From positions 1 through 46,489 of the forward strand of contig JAJAPZ010000017.1 of the NCBI GenBank assembly GCA_020523905.1: a DNA stretch of 46,489 nt, given 5' to 3'. Positions 9,089-17,027 of the stretch are shown one piece after another. This stretch comes from Candidatus Obscuribacterium magneticum. GTDB taxonomy: Bacteria > Elusimicrobiota > Elusimicrobia > F11. Made by a program: the position numbers and the translations under genes. Below the pieces are notes generated by a model. The model saw only the letters and a list, made by a program, of their open reading frames with translations. It did not search any database and was not told the DNA's origin. Positions within the stretch are counted from its first letter, which is position 1. Each line of letters starts with the position of its first letter.

Positions 9089-9392
9089 GATTTTGGGATT
9101 GATGGGCCGGCCCGGGACCCATGCCGATCCGAAGCGGGTGACGGACTCATGATACGGCTCGGCCAGGTTCGAAAGGAGCTTAAGGCATTCCCTTGAAAAA
9201 AAGGGGGGCATTATTTTCCCAAGCGCACCCAATAAATGTCACAATCAAGCCTGCAGAGCATTAACCCCGTAGTTAGCATGTGAAGACCTCGCTGAACTTG
9301 CCGAATGAAACGTTTCTGTTTCTTCTTTAAAATGGCGTTTTCTTAACATCTAGGACGTCGGTTCTGTAATCAAAAAATCAAAGGAGAAATAT
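9089..9392. other. Intergenic region, RRM gene leader
   Basis: I see no gene here. The last 90 bases are AT-rich and pyrimidine-rich, and end in AAGGAG 7 nt before the RRM start. Long leaders are common before cold-shock-type RNA-binding genes. I cannot point to a specific structure or promoter. Confidence 0.4.
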
Positions 9393-9695
9393 ATGACAAA
9401 GTTATTCGTAGGAAGCCTTCCGTTTGAAACGACCGAAGGCGATTTGCAGCAGATGTTCGTCCCTTCGGCCCGTGGCCAGCGCAAATTAATCACGGAGCGC
9501 GAAACAGGCCGCTCGCGCGGTTTCGGATTCGTTGAAGTGGCGGATGATGCCCACGCGCAGGCCGCCATTCAAAAATTGCACGACAGCTCCGTCGGATCGC
9601 GCAAGATCGTTGTTAACGTGGCCAAACCCATGGAACCCCGCAGCGGCGGTTTCGGCGGCGGCAGAGACAGAGGAGGGAACTCCGGAAGGTGGTAA
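9393..9695 (+). CDS. RRM-domain RNA-binding protein
   Basis: This 100-residue protein has one RNA recognition motif. RNP2 is LFVGSL (residues 4-9) and RNP1 is RGFGFVEV (about 43-50), with the aromatic side chains that stack on RNA bases. A short Gly/Arg-rich tail (GGFGGGRDRGG) follows. Small bacterial RRM proteins of this kind (cyanobacterial Rbp type) bind single-stranded RNA and are often cold-induced. A strong ribosome site (AAGGAG) precedes the ATG. A rho-independent terminator lies 36 bp after the stop, so it is a single-gene transcript. Confidence 0.93.
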   Translation: MTKLFVGSLPFETTEGDLQQMFVPSARGQRKLITERETGRSRGFGFVEVADDAHAQAAIQKLHDSSVGSRKIVVNVAKPMEPRSGGFGGGRDRGGNSGRW

Positions 9696-9730
9696 ATTCC
9701 ATCCGGCGCTAAATTAAACTTTTAGCACAT

Positions 9731-9766
9731 GCGGCCCCCGGTTTCACAAGGGGGCCGCTTTTTTTT
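9731..9766 (+). terminator. Rho-independent terminator of RRM gene
   Basis: A stem GCGGCCCCC / GGGGGCCGC with a 10-nt loop is followed by eight T residues. It sits 36 bp after the RRM stop. Confidence 0.93.
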
Positions 9767-9788
9767 AGGTTAAGGGGCCCACGCTGCC

Positions 9789-10253
9789 CTACAATTTCCA
9801 AAGGCGTTTGAGATCCCGGGTAATCGCTTCCGCAGAGGGAAGTTCGGGCTTCCCGGCAGGCGGAGGGGCCGTCTTATTTTTTCGAGGGCGAAGGAATTGC
9901 TCGCAGGAAATGACCTGCGCGCCCAAGCTCCGGACCGCCGCGCGAAGGGCGCGGTCGCTGGTCACAACCGCGGCATCCCGCGGATTGGGGAGATCGGCCA
10001 CTCTTTCTTTAATCACCGTATCCGCATCCAGGCCGCCTGAAAAAACAAGCTGAACCAGATCCAGGGAAATCCCCCTGAGGCTGGCGGCGTACCCGTCAAA
10101 AACAACCGTGACGGTGTTCCGCCGGCTTGCGGTTGAGCAGCCCTTCTCCAAATAGCGGAGAAACTCCAGGCGCCGGGCCTCGCGGGGAAGGTCATCCCAC
10201 CGGCGGGTGGAGTGAAGGAGATTGTATCCATCGATGATGGTGTGGCTGCTCAT
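9789..10253 (-). CDS. NYN-domain (YacP-like) ribonuclease
   Basis: This 154-residue protein matches the YacP/DUF901 NYN family of PIN-like endoribonucleases. The early motif TIIDGYNLLH (residues 4-13) supplies the first catalytic Asp. The later VVFDGY, DADTVIKE and VVTSDRALR segments give further acidic residues of the active site. In Bacillus the homologue Rae1 cuts mRNA on ribosomes. The C-terminal tail is basic and low in complexity. The start MSSHTII is preferred over an upstream in-frame ATG because the domain begins there. The gene follows the flavoprotein gene on the same strand after 37 bp. Confidence 0.82.
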   Translation of the reverse strand: MSSHTIIDGYNLLHSTRRWDDLPREARRLEFLRYLEKGCSTASRRNTVTVVFDGYAASLRGISLDLVQLVFSGGLDADTVIKERVADLPNPRDAAVVTSDRALRAAVRSLGAQVISCEQFLRPRKNKTAPPPAGKPELPSAEAITRDLKRLWKL

Positions 10254-10290
10254 GGTTGAATGTCCGCACTTCCCCGTTAAATCCACAACA

Positions 10291-11477
10291 CTAGCCCGCC
10301 ATCGCTTGTCCGGCCAGCCATCCAGTGGTCCAGGCGTTTTGAAAGTTGAATCCGCCGGTCAGGGCATCGATGTCGAGAATTTCGCCGGCGAAGTAAAGGC
10401 CGGCGCAAACCCGGCTTTCCATGGTTTTAAAATTGATCTCATCAAGCCGCACGCCGCCGCAGGTTACGAACTCCTCCTTAAATGGATTTTGTCCCCGGAC
10501 CTCGTAGGTCCCCTTCGTGAGCGCCCCGGTGATCCGCGCCATCTGGAGGCGGGAGAGATCTGCCCACGTCTGCGTTTCGGGAATTCCCGCGGAGGCGAGC
10601 AGCCGCTCCCACAACCGGCGGGGCGTTTCAAACGCCGGGATCGACCACACCAATTTCCTTGGGAATTCCGCCTTCAAATCCCGAAGGCCGCGTCCGGCGT
10701 CCTCCGCAGTCCGGTTAATCCAGTTGATGATGATCTCCGCGTGATAACCGGCTTCGTGAAATGCGCGAGCCCCCCAGGCGGAGAGTTTTAAAATGGCGGG
10801 GCCGCTCAAGCCCTGATGCGTGATGAGGACCGGGCCCGCCTGCTTGAGCTTGGAGCCCGCCAGGCGAACCTCGGCCTTGGGCACGGAGATTCCTTCCAGA
10901 CCGCCGAGACGTTTGTCCGGAATATGAAACGTGAAGAGGGATGGCACCGGCGGTTCGATGGTGTGGCCCAGTTTTTTGGCCCAATCCAATCCGCGCCGCG
11001 TGCTCCCGGTGGCCAGGAGAACCTTGGCCGCATGAAGAGCCTCGTCTTTTCCCACCGTCACGCGAAACCCGCCCGCTTCCGCGCACCGGCCACCGCGCCG
11101 GTGCATGACGCCGGCGGAGGCGCCGCCTGAGGGCGTCGGTGATCGTTTGGGAGGAATCGCTCCGGGGAAAAATGCGGCCGTCGGCCTCGGCTCAGGAACG
11201 CCGCGGCCCTCGAACCGCTGGACGGTGTCGCGCGGTTCGAAATGATGGAACGAGCCCAGGCGCTTCCCGCCGCGCGGATAAAATCCGACCAGGGCTGGGA
11301 TCGAAACAGGCGTGCGTCACGTTACCGGCCGCCGCCGGAATTTACTGGCCAGCGCCGCCGTCCTTGTTCCAGAATGACCACCGGCCGTTCCGGATTTTTC
11401 TCGGCGCACGTGATGGCGGCAAAAAAACCGGCCGCCCCGCCTCCGATCACAACAACTGGATGAGTGTTTTGCTTCAT
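10291..11477 (-). pseudogene. BaiN/HI0933-family flavoprotein, frameshifted 5' half
   Basis: The ATG at 11477 opens MKQNTHPVVVIGGGAAGFFAA, the FAD-binding Rossmann motif of BaiN/RdsA-type NAD(P)/FAD oxidoreductases. The frame breaks near 11330, and further shifts are needed to about 11110. From 11106 down to the stop the frame is intact, with GGVRLDEINFKTMESR, then LYFAGEILDIDALTGGFNFQNAWTTG, the family's C-terminal FAD motif. At least three indels lie within about 250 bp. Family members are flavoenzymes of uncertain physiological substrate. The intact remainder suggests sequencing error rather than real decay. A TATAAT box lies 5 nt before the start codon. Confidence 0.82.
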
Positions 11478-11482
11478 GCGAC

Positions 11483-11488
11483 ATTATA
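11483..11488 (-). promoter_or_regulatory. -10 box of leaderless flavoprotein gene
   Basis: A perfect TATAAT on the minus strand lies 5 nt upstream of the flavoprotein ATG. There is no room for a ribosome site. Confidence 0.5.
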
Positions 11489-11504
11489 AGACAAGCGGTC
11501 GGAT

Positions 11505-11530
11505 TTAGGTTCGAATCCTGCTATCCTCCA
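11505..11530 (+). other. tRNA-like 3' end at left edge of accessory region
   Basis: The sequence TTAGGTTCGAATCCTGC has a T-arm consensus loop (TTCGAAT) with a partly paired stem. It is followed by TATCCTC and ends CCA at 11528-11530. No 5' half of a tRNA precedes it. Recombinase-derived sequence begins two bases later. It may be an attachment-site remnant left by integration into a tRNA gene. The stem has a mismatch, so this could be coincidence. Confidence 0.35.
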
Positions 11531-11531
11531 G

Positions 11532-12086
11532 ATCTCCAACGGTAATAGAAACTTTGGTTTCGAAGAGCGTCATATATCCGACCCGTTCTTTGACGCTAAT
11601 CGGAAAAACTCACTTTTAAAGCATCTTGTTGATCTCGGCGAGCTTGACTACAGCATTTTCTTCTGGGATTCATTTGCGATTGATGTGGTGAATGGGGCTA
11701 AGGGAAGGAAACTGATTTTGCCACCAGAAGAAGCGGTCGCTATCCGGGCCAATCAGCGGCGCTGGCAAGTGCCCAAACCCCCACGCATCCAAACCATGTT
11801 GGAATTGGCAGGCCAATGGCAAAGCCGGTTGGATCAAACTCCGGGGCTAAAACGAGCGGCTCTTGCCCAAGAACTTAAGTTGAACCCAACCTACCTAACC
11901 CGACATTTGAATCTGTTGAAACTGGCGCCGGAGATTCAGCGGTTTATTCGAGGACTTCCATTGAGTTTGACGAAGGGGCCGATTGCGGAATGGCAGCTGA
12001 TGCCAATTGCCAGAAATTCGGATCATGAGAAGCAAAAACAATTATTTGAGGGGATGCTGGTTTCTATTTCTCGAAGGAAAAGGTAA
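11532..12086 (+). pseudogene. Serine recombinase C-terminal remnant with ParB-like HTH (copy 1)
   Basis: A frame open from 11532 (first usable start GTG 11685, 133 residues) carries the domain shared by three proteins in this window. It has a WD.F...GAKG lead-in, a basic RANQRRWQVPKPP stretch, and then a helix-turn-helix AALAQELKLNPTYLTRHLNLLKLAPEIQ. The HTH resembles that of ParB/KorB DNA-binding proteins. In the 14818 copy the same domain sits at the C-terminus of a serine recombinase, so this is probably the end of a similar enzyme whose catalytic and core parts are lost. It is followed after 41 bp by a convergent cargo gene. It may still make a small DNA-binding protein. Confidence 0.65.
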
Positions 12087-12127
12087 TTAAACTAGACAAT
12101 ACTGCTTGATAATCAAGCATTTCACTT

Positions 12128-13615
12128 TCATTTACCTTCAGCCTTGGTAAATAACGTGCTCTCATCAGAAGCGGGCAATCGGTAACGCATATTTCTCTTG
12201 GCCCCGCTGTTCGAAGTGCTGCTCATAAGAAGGCCTTGCTTGACCCACCGCTTAAAAAGTTTGGACATTTTAACCGTGTCGCTTATCCCCAGAATCTTCC
12301 GGGCTTCCTTATTTGAAATAAATTTGGACTCTTGAAGAAATTGGGAGATTTTTTCCCATTCGCTGGGAGCTTTCTGATTCAAAAGAATGACGCGAACAGA
12401 ATCTTGAAGATTGGGATATGTCCAAAAAAGGGGCGGATATAAATTGGCTTGAGTCATTGTCTTGCGCATAGCCCGCACGCCTTCATTCTGATCCAGATTG
12501 GGCGGGTCGGGGAACTCGCGCAGGTGTTTAACTAATAAATCATTCCGGTAATTGAAAGCTCGGGCGTAGCCAATATTCGATGGGGTAATATTTGAGGGAA
12601 GGAGCCCCGGACTTTCCACCTCAACCCGGTCTTCGAAAATCCGGATTTCGATATCGCGTTGAGTATGATAGTCGCGATGCACCACCGCGTTGGTAATGGC
12701 TTCTTTCACCGCCCGTTCAGGAATTCGATAGGTGGTTACAAATCCTGAAGGAATCCTTATGCCCGATTGCAGGAGAGTCAAAACGTATTCATGGGCATCC
12801 GAAATCTGTTTGATAACGGGTCCGCCAATATTTTTTGGGGTCCCTAACAGATTTGGTTTCTCTCCGATAATCTCTTGATTGCCTTCATACTGAAAAACGC
12901 GAATGGAACACTTTGTTTCAATCAGATCATTCGGGAATTCAGAAAAAAGAAGGACGGCTGCACGAGTCGGCCGTAATTCACCTTTCTCGTTTTTTCGCGC
13001 CAACCCGGTTTTCTCAAGAATAATCTCGACTTGATTGTCTTCAATACTGCGCGCACGGCGCCATGACTCAAAAAATGATGTTTTCAATAATTTGAAATCA
13101 ACATCGACCAATTCTCGATCAGCTCTCTCAAATCCTTTAACGTAGGCAAAATGGATAATTTCTTGAGGGGAGAGCCTCTTGTTCCCCCGCTCGAGACGAA
13201 CATAGACATGGTTCTCAATTGAATGTAATACGGAAATACTTTTTGGGATGGCAACAAGGGCGAGGGTCTTATTCGATTCCGGAACTTTGATTATCTGGGG
13301 TGGCCAAATCTGAGAAATCGGCGGGGATATTTTTGTTAAGGAGCGGCCGATCTCATCAAACAACTCGGGATTTTCTTCAAGACCATATATTCTTTCAATC
13401 CCTTTAAGCTTCGTCTTCTGAGGATCATCGACACCAATGATGAGCACTCCGCCATCGGTATTCGCCATGGCGACAATCGATTGAAGTGTTTTATCGACCC
13501 CCTCATTTCGAGTTCCAAGACGCTTAAACTCCACAGATCTCGATTCAAAAGGGACGCTTAATATTTTCCCAATCAGTTCTTTTTCATCCATTTTCGTATC
13601 ACTGAAGCAATTCAA
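12128..13615 (-). CDS. AlbA_2/Schlafen-type ATP-binding regulator (RecG-like COG2865)
   Basis: This 495-residue protein begins with an AlbA_2 (Schlafen-type, 'divergent AAA-4') domain. It includes SRSVEFKRLGTRNEG and the glycine-rich MANTDGGVLIIGVDD at about 53-67. A C-terminal ATP-binding region follows (about 270-400) with AVKEAITNAVVHRDYHTQRDIEIRIFEDRVEVESPG, then a winged-helix end. Family members are usually annotated as transcriptional regulators or 'ATP-dependent DNA helicase RecG-like', and are frequent in defence and mobile regions. The start is TTG at 13615; an in-frame ATG at 13591 is equally possible. Three CTTTACACAA operator-like boxes lie just upstream, so autoregulation is likely. 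The HNH gene is upstream on the same strand. Confidence 0.85.
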   Translation of the reverse strand: MNCFSDTKMDEKELIGKILSVPFESRSVEFKRLGTRNEGVDKTLQSIVAMANTDGGVLIIGVDDPQKTKLKGIERIYGLEENPELFDEIGRSLTKISPPISQIWPPQIIKVPESNKTLALVAIPKSISVLHSIENHVYVRLERGNKRLSPQEIIHFAYVKGFERADRELVDVDFKLLKTSFFESWRRARSIEDNQVEIILEKTGLARKNEKGELRPTRAAVLLFSEFPNDLIETKCSIRVFQYEGNQEIIGEKPNLLGTPKNIGGPVIKQISDAHEYVLTLLQSGIRIPSGFVTTYRIPERAVKEAITNAVVHRDYHTQRDIEIRIFEDRVEVESPGLLPSNITPSNIGYARAFNYRNDLLVKHLREFPDPPNLDQNEGVRAMRKTMTQANLYPPLFWTYPNLQDSVRVILLNQKAPSEWEKISQFLQESKFISNKEARKILGISDTVKMSKLFKRWVKQGLLMSSTSNSGAKRNMRYRLPASDESTLFTKAEGK

Positions 13616-13655
13616 CCATTTTTATCTTCGTTGTTCTGCATGAGAGAAGGCCCTT

Positions 13656-13719
13656 TTGTGTAAAGCAGGAATTGATTTACTTTACACAAATGGATTTGCG
13701 ACTAGCCGGCTTTACACAA
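13656..13719. promoter_or_regulatory. Three TTTACACAA operator boxes
   Basis: TTGTGTAAAG at 13656-13665 is an inverted copy of CTTTACACAA at 13680-13689. A second direct copy lies at 13710-13719. The two direct copies are 30 bp apart, close to three helical turns. They sit between the AlbA_2-type gene and the HNH gene, so the AlbA_2-type protein or another factor may bind here. The rest of 13616-13832 shows no gene. Confidence 0.7.
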
Positions 13720-13832
13720 GGACGGTTGCCATTGATATGTATAGTTATTGCGATTTTCTATACAGCTCTGGAAGGACATGCATAATTCAGGAAATTATCT
13801 ATAGCAATGATTCGTTCAATTCAATCAACACG

Positions 13833-14762
13833 CTAAACCGAAAAAACTTTAAATTGTTGATAACGAATTTCAAGACGGGCAGGATCAGGATAATAGGCAT
13901 TCGAATGCGGAAGAAGAAGCTTCTGATTGTTGAGGTTTTTCAATCCATGTTGAAGAACAGGGCCATCAACCTCATTTAAAATATCCTGGCGAACTTCAAT
14001 TTCATAATTTGGCCGAATCCCCAGGATATAACGGTCGAATGCGGCGTGATGCAAATTACACAATGCAATTCCGTTGCTGATAACTGGCTCTCCATCCGGA
14101 TCAGAGTCAGGAATTATATGAATGGCTTCAAGAAGTTCTGGACGTCTTAACCGGCACATCGCACACTGCTCTCGATACGCTTGTAGCACTCTTTCCCGAA
14201 ACCGTTGCTGATGGAGCCGGTGCCGTGTCTGAACAGTAAGGTAACGCCGCCTGCCATCTTCCTCCACATTTTCTCTGGCCTGATATTTCGAAGTTGATGC
14301 CCCAACCAATTGTTTTTCATTTTCATCAACGGCAACTCTGAATGTCAACTTAGCTGGGTCGTCACCAATGATATAAACGGGCCACACCGGCAAATATTTT
14401 CCTGGAACGACGCCAAATAAATAAACCAAGGGGATATGATTAATCATTGCAGATCGTAATCCCCGGTTGTCTCGATGCTCGGGATCGGTCCCTCTGTATT
14501 TGTAATGAAGATAATTATCGCGAGAATATTCGTCTTTATAGGGCGATTCCGGTGAAGTGGTAATTGATAAAGGTATTTCGGGCAAGACCTTGGGTTTAAA
14601 TATTCCTTGGGGACCGACAAGGGGGATGAATCCGGACTCAACAGGTACTCCTTTTTCAAACAACTTCCGTGGCAGAGTTTCCCCATATATGCGGCATTGT
14701 TCTTCAAGCCAATTAAACACCATCAAACGTATTTTGGCATCAATTGTACTTGCCTCAATCAT
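13833..14762 (-). CDS. HNH restriction endonuclease-like protein (COG3440 type)
   Basis: This 309-residue protein has an N-terminal domain (about 40-150, with GPQGIFKPK, HYKYRGTD and NHIPLVYLFGVVPGKY) of the type found in predicted HNH restriction endonucleases. A linker and an HNH nuclease domain follow. The nuclease has Cys200-x2-Cys203, His215 in EAIHIIP, Asn230 and Cys235-x2-His238-His239, so the treble-clef zinc and catalytic positions look intact. Proteins of this kind are thought to cut DNA, possibly modified DNA (type IV-like). No methyltransferase is adjacent, which fits a modification-dependent or phage-triggered enzyme. The specificity is unknown. The 5' end abuts the recombinase fragment at about 14760. 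Confidence 0.8.
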   Translation of the reverse strand: MIEASTIDAKIRLMVFNWLEEQCRIYGETLPRKLFEKGVPVESGFIPLVGPQGIFKPKVLPEIPLSITTSPESPYKDEYSRDNYLHYKYRGTDPEHRDNRGLRSAMINHIPLVYLFGVVPGKYLPVWPVYIIGDDPAKLTFRVAVDENEKQLVGASTSKYQARENVEEDGRRRYLTVQTRHRLHQQRFRERVLQAYREQCAMCRLRRPELLEAIHIIPDSDPDGEPVISNGIALCNLHHAAFDRYILGIRPNYEIEVRQDILNEVDGPVLQHGLKNLNNQKLLLPHSNAYYPDPARLEIRYQQFKVFSV

Positions 14763-14817
14763 ATTTTGCCTTAGTGGTATTAACCAAGATATACATTTTC
14801 ATTATGCCAGGACAAAA

Positions 14818-16452
14818 ATGAAGGAATGGGTCACGAGAAACAATCTTAAAAAAGGAGGCCAAAAGTTTACGAAGGCCAGTCTTTGGTATCTCCTTCAAAA
14901 TCCGCTCTACGTTGGGAAAATAACACACCGCAAGAAAACTTTGCCGGGAGAACATGAAGGTATTATTTCAGAGGAAACTTTTGAAAAAGCAAAGGCCGCA
15001 TTAAATTCGAATGGGAACGGCGCCATCGTCAAAGACGTCAGCAAAAGAACGCATGCTTTTCTTTTAAAGGGGCTCGTGTATTGCGAGCATTGCGGGACAG
15101 CAATGACGCCAGCGTGGTCGTTCCCCAGACGGCAAATTCGCCATCACTATTACCGGTGTATGTCTGTTCTAAAAATGGATAGGACAGCCTGCGAAGTGAG
15201 AAACGTCCCTGCAGAAGCCCTCGAAGAATACGTCGTTTCTCGGCTGGACCTCCTAAGCAGGAATAAGGACATTATTAAGAAAATTGTCGACCGGACTCAG
15301 AAATTGACAGGTGAAGAATTCCCGCTGAAACAAGACGAAAAGAAGAAGGCTTCAGCTGAGCTTGGGAAAATCGAACTCAAAATAAGAAACCTTGTGAATG
15401 TTTTGGCCGATGAAGGAGCCCAATCCCCTTCGCGCAGTTTTATTTCCCAACAATTGTCCGAGCTAGATGTGAAAAGAAGCGAACTGAACGCCAATCTTCA
15501 ACAGTTGGAGGAAGACCTTCGAAAACTCGAAACCAAGAAGATTGACGCTGATTTGGTTCATAGAAATTTGGGGAATTACATGCAGGTGTTCAAAAGGCTC
15601 AGCGAATCAGAGAAAGCGGAGATCATGGGACTTTTGATTCATCAGGTCGCCTATGATGGGAAAAACTCAAAGATGAAAATTGCCCTAAGGCCCCTCCCTG
15701 AGGTTTGGGGAGACATGGAGGTGTTGGAAAGCGCATTTAAATTAGAGGAAGGCAGGTTTGTGGTGCATCCCCAGGTTCTAGACGGCCAAGGGGATCTGTT
15801 CGCAAACCGTAAAAGAACCCTCCCCGAGCTTTACGCTAAACAAATGGAACGGCCCCAAAACGAGCAAAATTATTCGCTTATTTACCCCAAAATGCCCCAA
15901 AATCCGGTTTTCATCCTGTGGGATCGGTCCAAGTTCGACACGGTCCGGACCGCCAAAGGCAAAATTGGAACGATCGTTTCATTTTTGGCCGAGGCCATAA
16001 AAAGGCGTCAAAGGCGGTATAGGCAGTCGCCCGAACCTCGCCCCCCAACGATCCAAATCCTGTTAAAGAAAGCCTACGGGCTGAAAAGGCGGCTTGAAGA
16101 GGATCCGAAACTGACCCGGGCGGCTCTCGCCAAAGAAGAGGGAATCGACGCCTCCTTCCTATCCAGGATTCTAAACCTCCTGAAATTGGCGCCGGAGATC
16201 CAAAGCCACATCTTGAAGATGCCCCCTTCCAATATTCAAAGCCCCATCAGCGAGAGGAAGTTGCAGCACCTGGCGAGAAACCTGAATCGCACGAGGCAGT
16301 TGGATGAGTTCAACCGAATCAAAGCTTTAACCGGCCGGGCCAAGATTCCTTCTCCAACCAGGACCAACCACTTCTTCTTAAGAATTAACCCGGCCAATTT
16401 CCCCGTCGATCTCGGTTATCAGCTTCTACCCGCCGTCAAAGATTTGAATTGA
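14818..16452 (+). pseudogene. Large serine recombinase lacking catalytic domain, with ParB-like HTH tail (copy 2)
   Basis: About 544 residues remain. First comes the end of the Recombinase domain (KMKEWVTRNN...LLQNPLYVGKI). A zinc ribbon with two Cys pairs follows (YCEHCG and C...C after HHYYRC). A long Lys/Glu-rich coiled coil comes next, and then an appended domain with FILWDRSKFD, GKIGTIVSF and the HTH AALAKEEGIDASFLSRILNLLKLAPEIQ. The N-terminal resolvase domain with the nucleophilic serine is absent. The open frame upstream of 14818 is only the antisense of the HNH gene. It therefore cannot recombine DNA by itself. The convergent cargo pair begins 20 bp after the stop. Confidence 0.85.
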
Positions 16453-16455
16453 ATC

Positions 16456-16473
16456 ATCCCCCTAATAGGGGAT
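16456..16473. terminator. Short hairpin between convergent genes
   Basis: ATCCCC / GGGGAT forms a 6-bp stem with a 6-nt loop between the recombinase remnant and the convergent RloB-like gene. No T-tract follows on the plus strand, so it is only a weak terminator candidate. Confidence 0.3.
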
Positions 16474-17015
16474 TAGACTTGAAGGGCTTTCAAAATGGCG
16501 TCAAGTTGAGAAAGGGCTGAGCGTCGTTTTTCAATCAGGTCTCTGGAGAATTTTGGGGCGTAAGCCCGTTTATCGGTTTTATTCCCGGAGGAAATATAAT
16601 TTGTTTCAAACACCTGCTTGCAGGTATCCGATGAGGCGCCTTTCTGGAGAAAGTTTTGGTGCTCGACAATGGCGAGCAGAAGCCCCTCCAAACAGGGAGT
16701 CGCCTCTAAAATTTTGATCCCGGGCTTTCTCCCCATTTTCTGTTTTAGTCTCGCGTCCAAGACCACGGGACGGTCGGAGTCAATCAGCACATAGCATTCA
16801 TCATACGAACGGCTGCTTTTAAGACGGACAGCTTTTTGAATGACGCTTTTGGGATCGCCCCCTGAACCGCATTCGACCTTGACATGAACATCGGATTCGC
16901 GCTGGATAAAACTTTCTTTCAGGTGTTGCAAAAAGGCCCGCTCTGTTTCTCCTTCACCGACAATAAGAACCGTCTTTTTCGTTTTTCTTTCGAGCCGGAT
17001 CCGGTGCAGAGCCAT
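16473..17015 (-). CDS. RloB-like TOPRIM protein
   Basis: This 180-residue protein matches the RloB family. It has the TOPRIM pattern: VLIVGEGETERAFL with Glu21 after the first strand, CYVLIDSDRP with the Asp79-x-Asp81 metal pair, and a further Glu110 (PCLEGLLL). TOPRIM domains in OLD-type nucleases and in PARIS-type effectors bind Mg2+ and cut nucleic acid. The gene lies 12 bp downstream of an AAA15-type ATPase gene on the same strand, as in rloA/rloB-like pairs found next to restriction systems. The likely role is effector nuclease of a two-gene anti-phage module, which is inference from context and family. Confidence 0.75.
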   Translation of the reverse strand: MALHRIRLERKTKKTVLIVGEGETERAFLQHLKESFIQRESDVHVKVECGSGGDPKSVIQKAVRLKSSRSYDECYVLIDSDRPVVLDARLKQKMGRKPGIKILEATPCLEGLLLAIVEHQNFLQKGASSDTCKQVFETNYISSGNKTDKRAYAPKFSRDLIEKRRSALSQLDAILKALQV

Positions 17016-17027
17016 TGATGTGGTCCC

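Noticed and set aside
12128..14762. Septu (ATPase plus HNH)
   Set aside because: The partner of the HNH gene is an AlbA_2-type protein and not a PtuA-like ABC ATPase.
14557..14817. N-terminal extension of the recombinase fragment
   Set aside because: This part is antisense to the HNH gene and does not resemble a resolvase catalytic domain.
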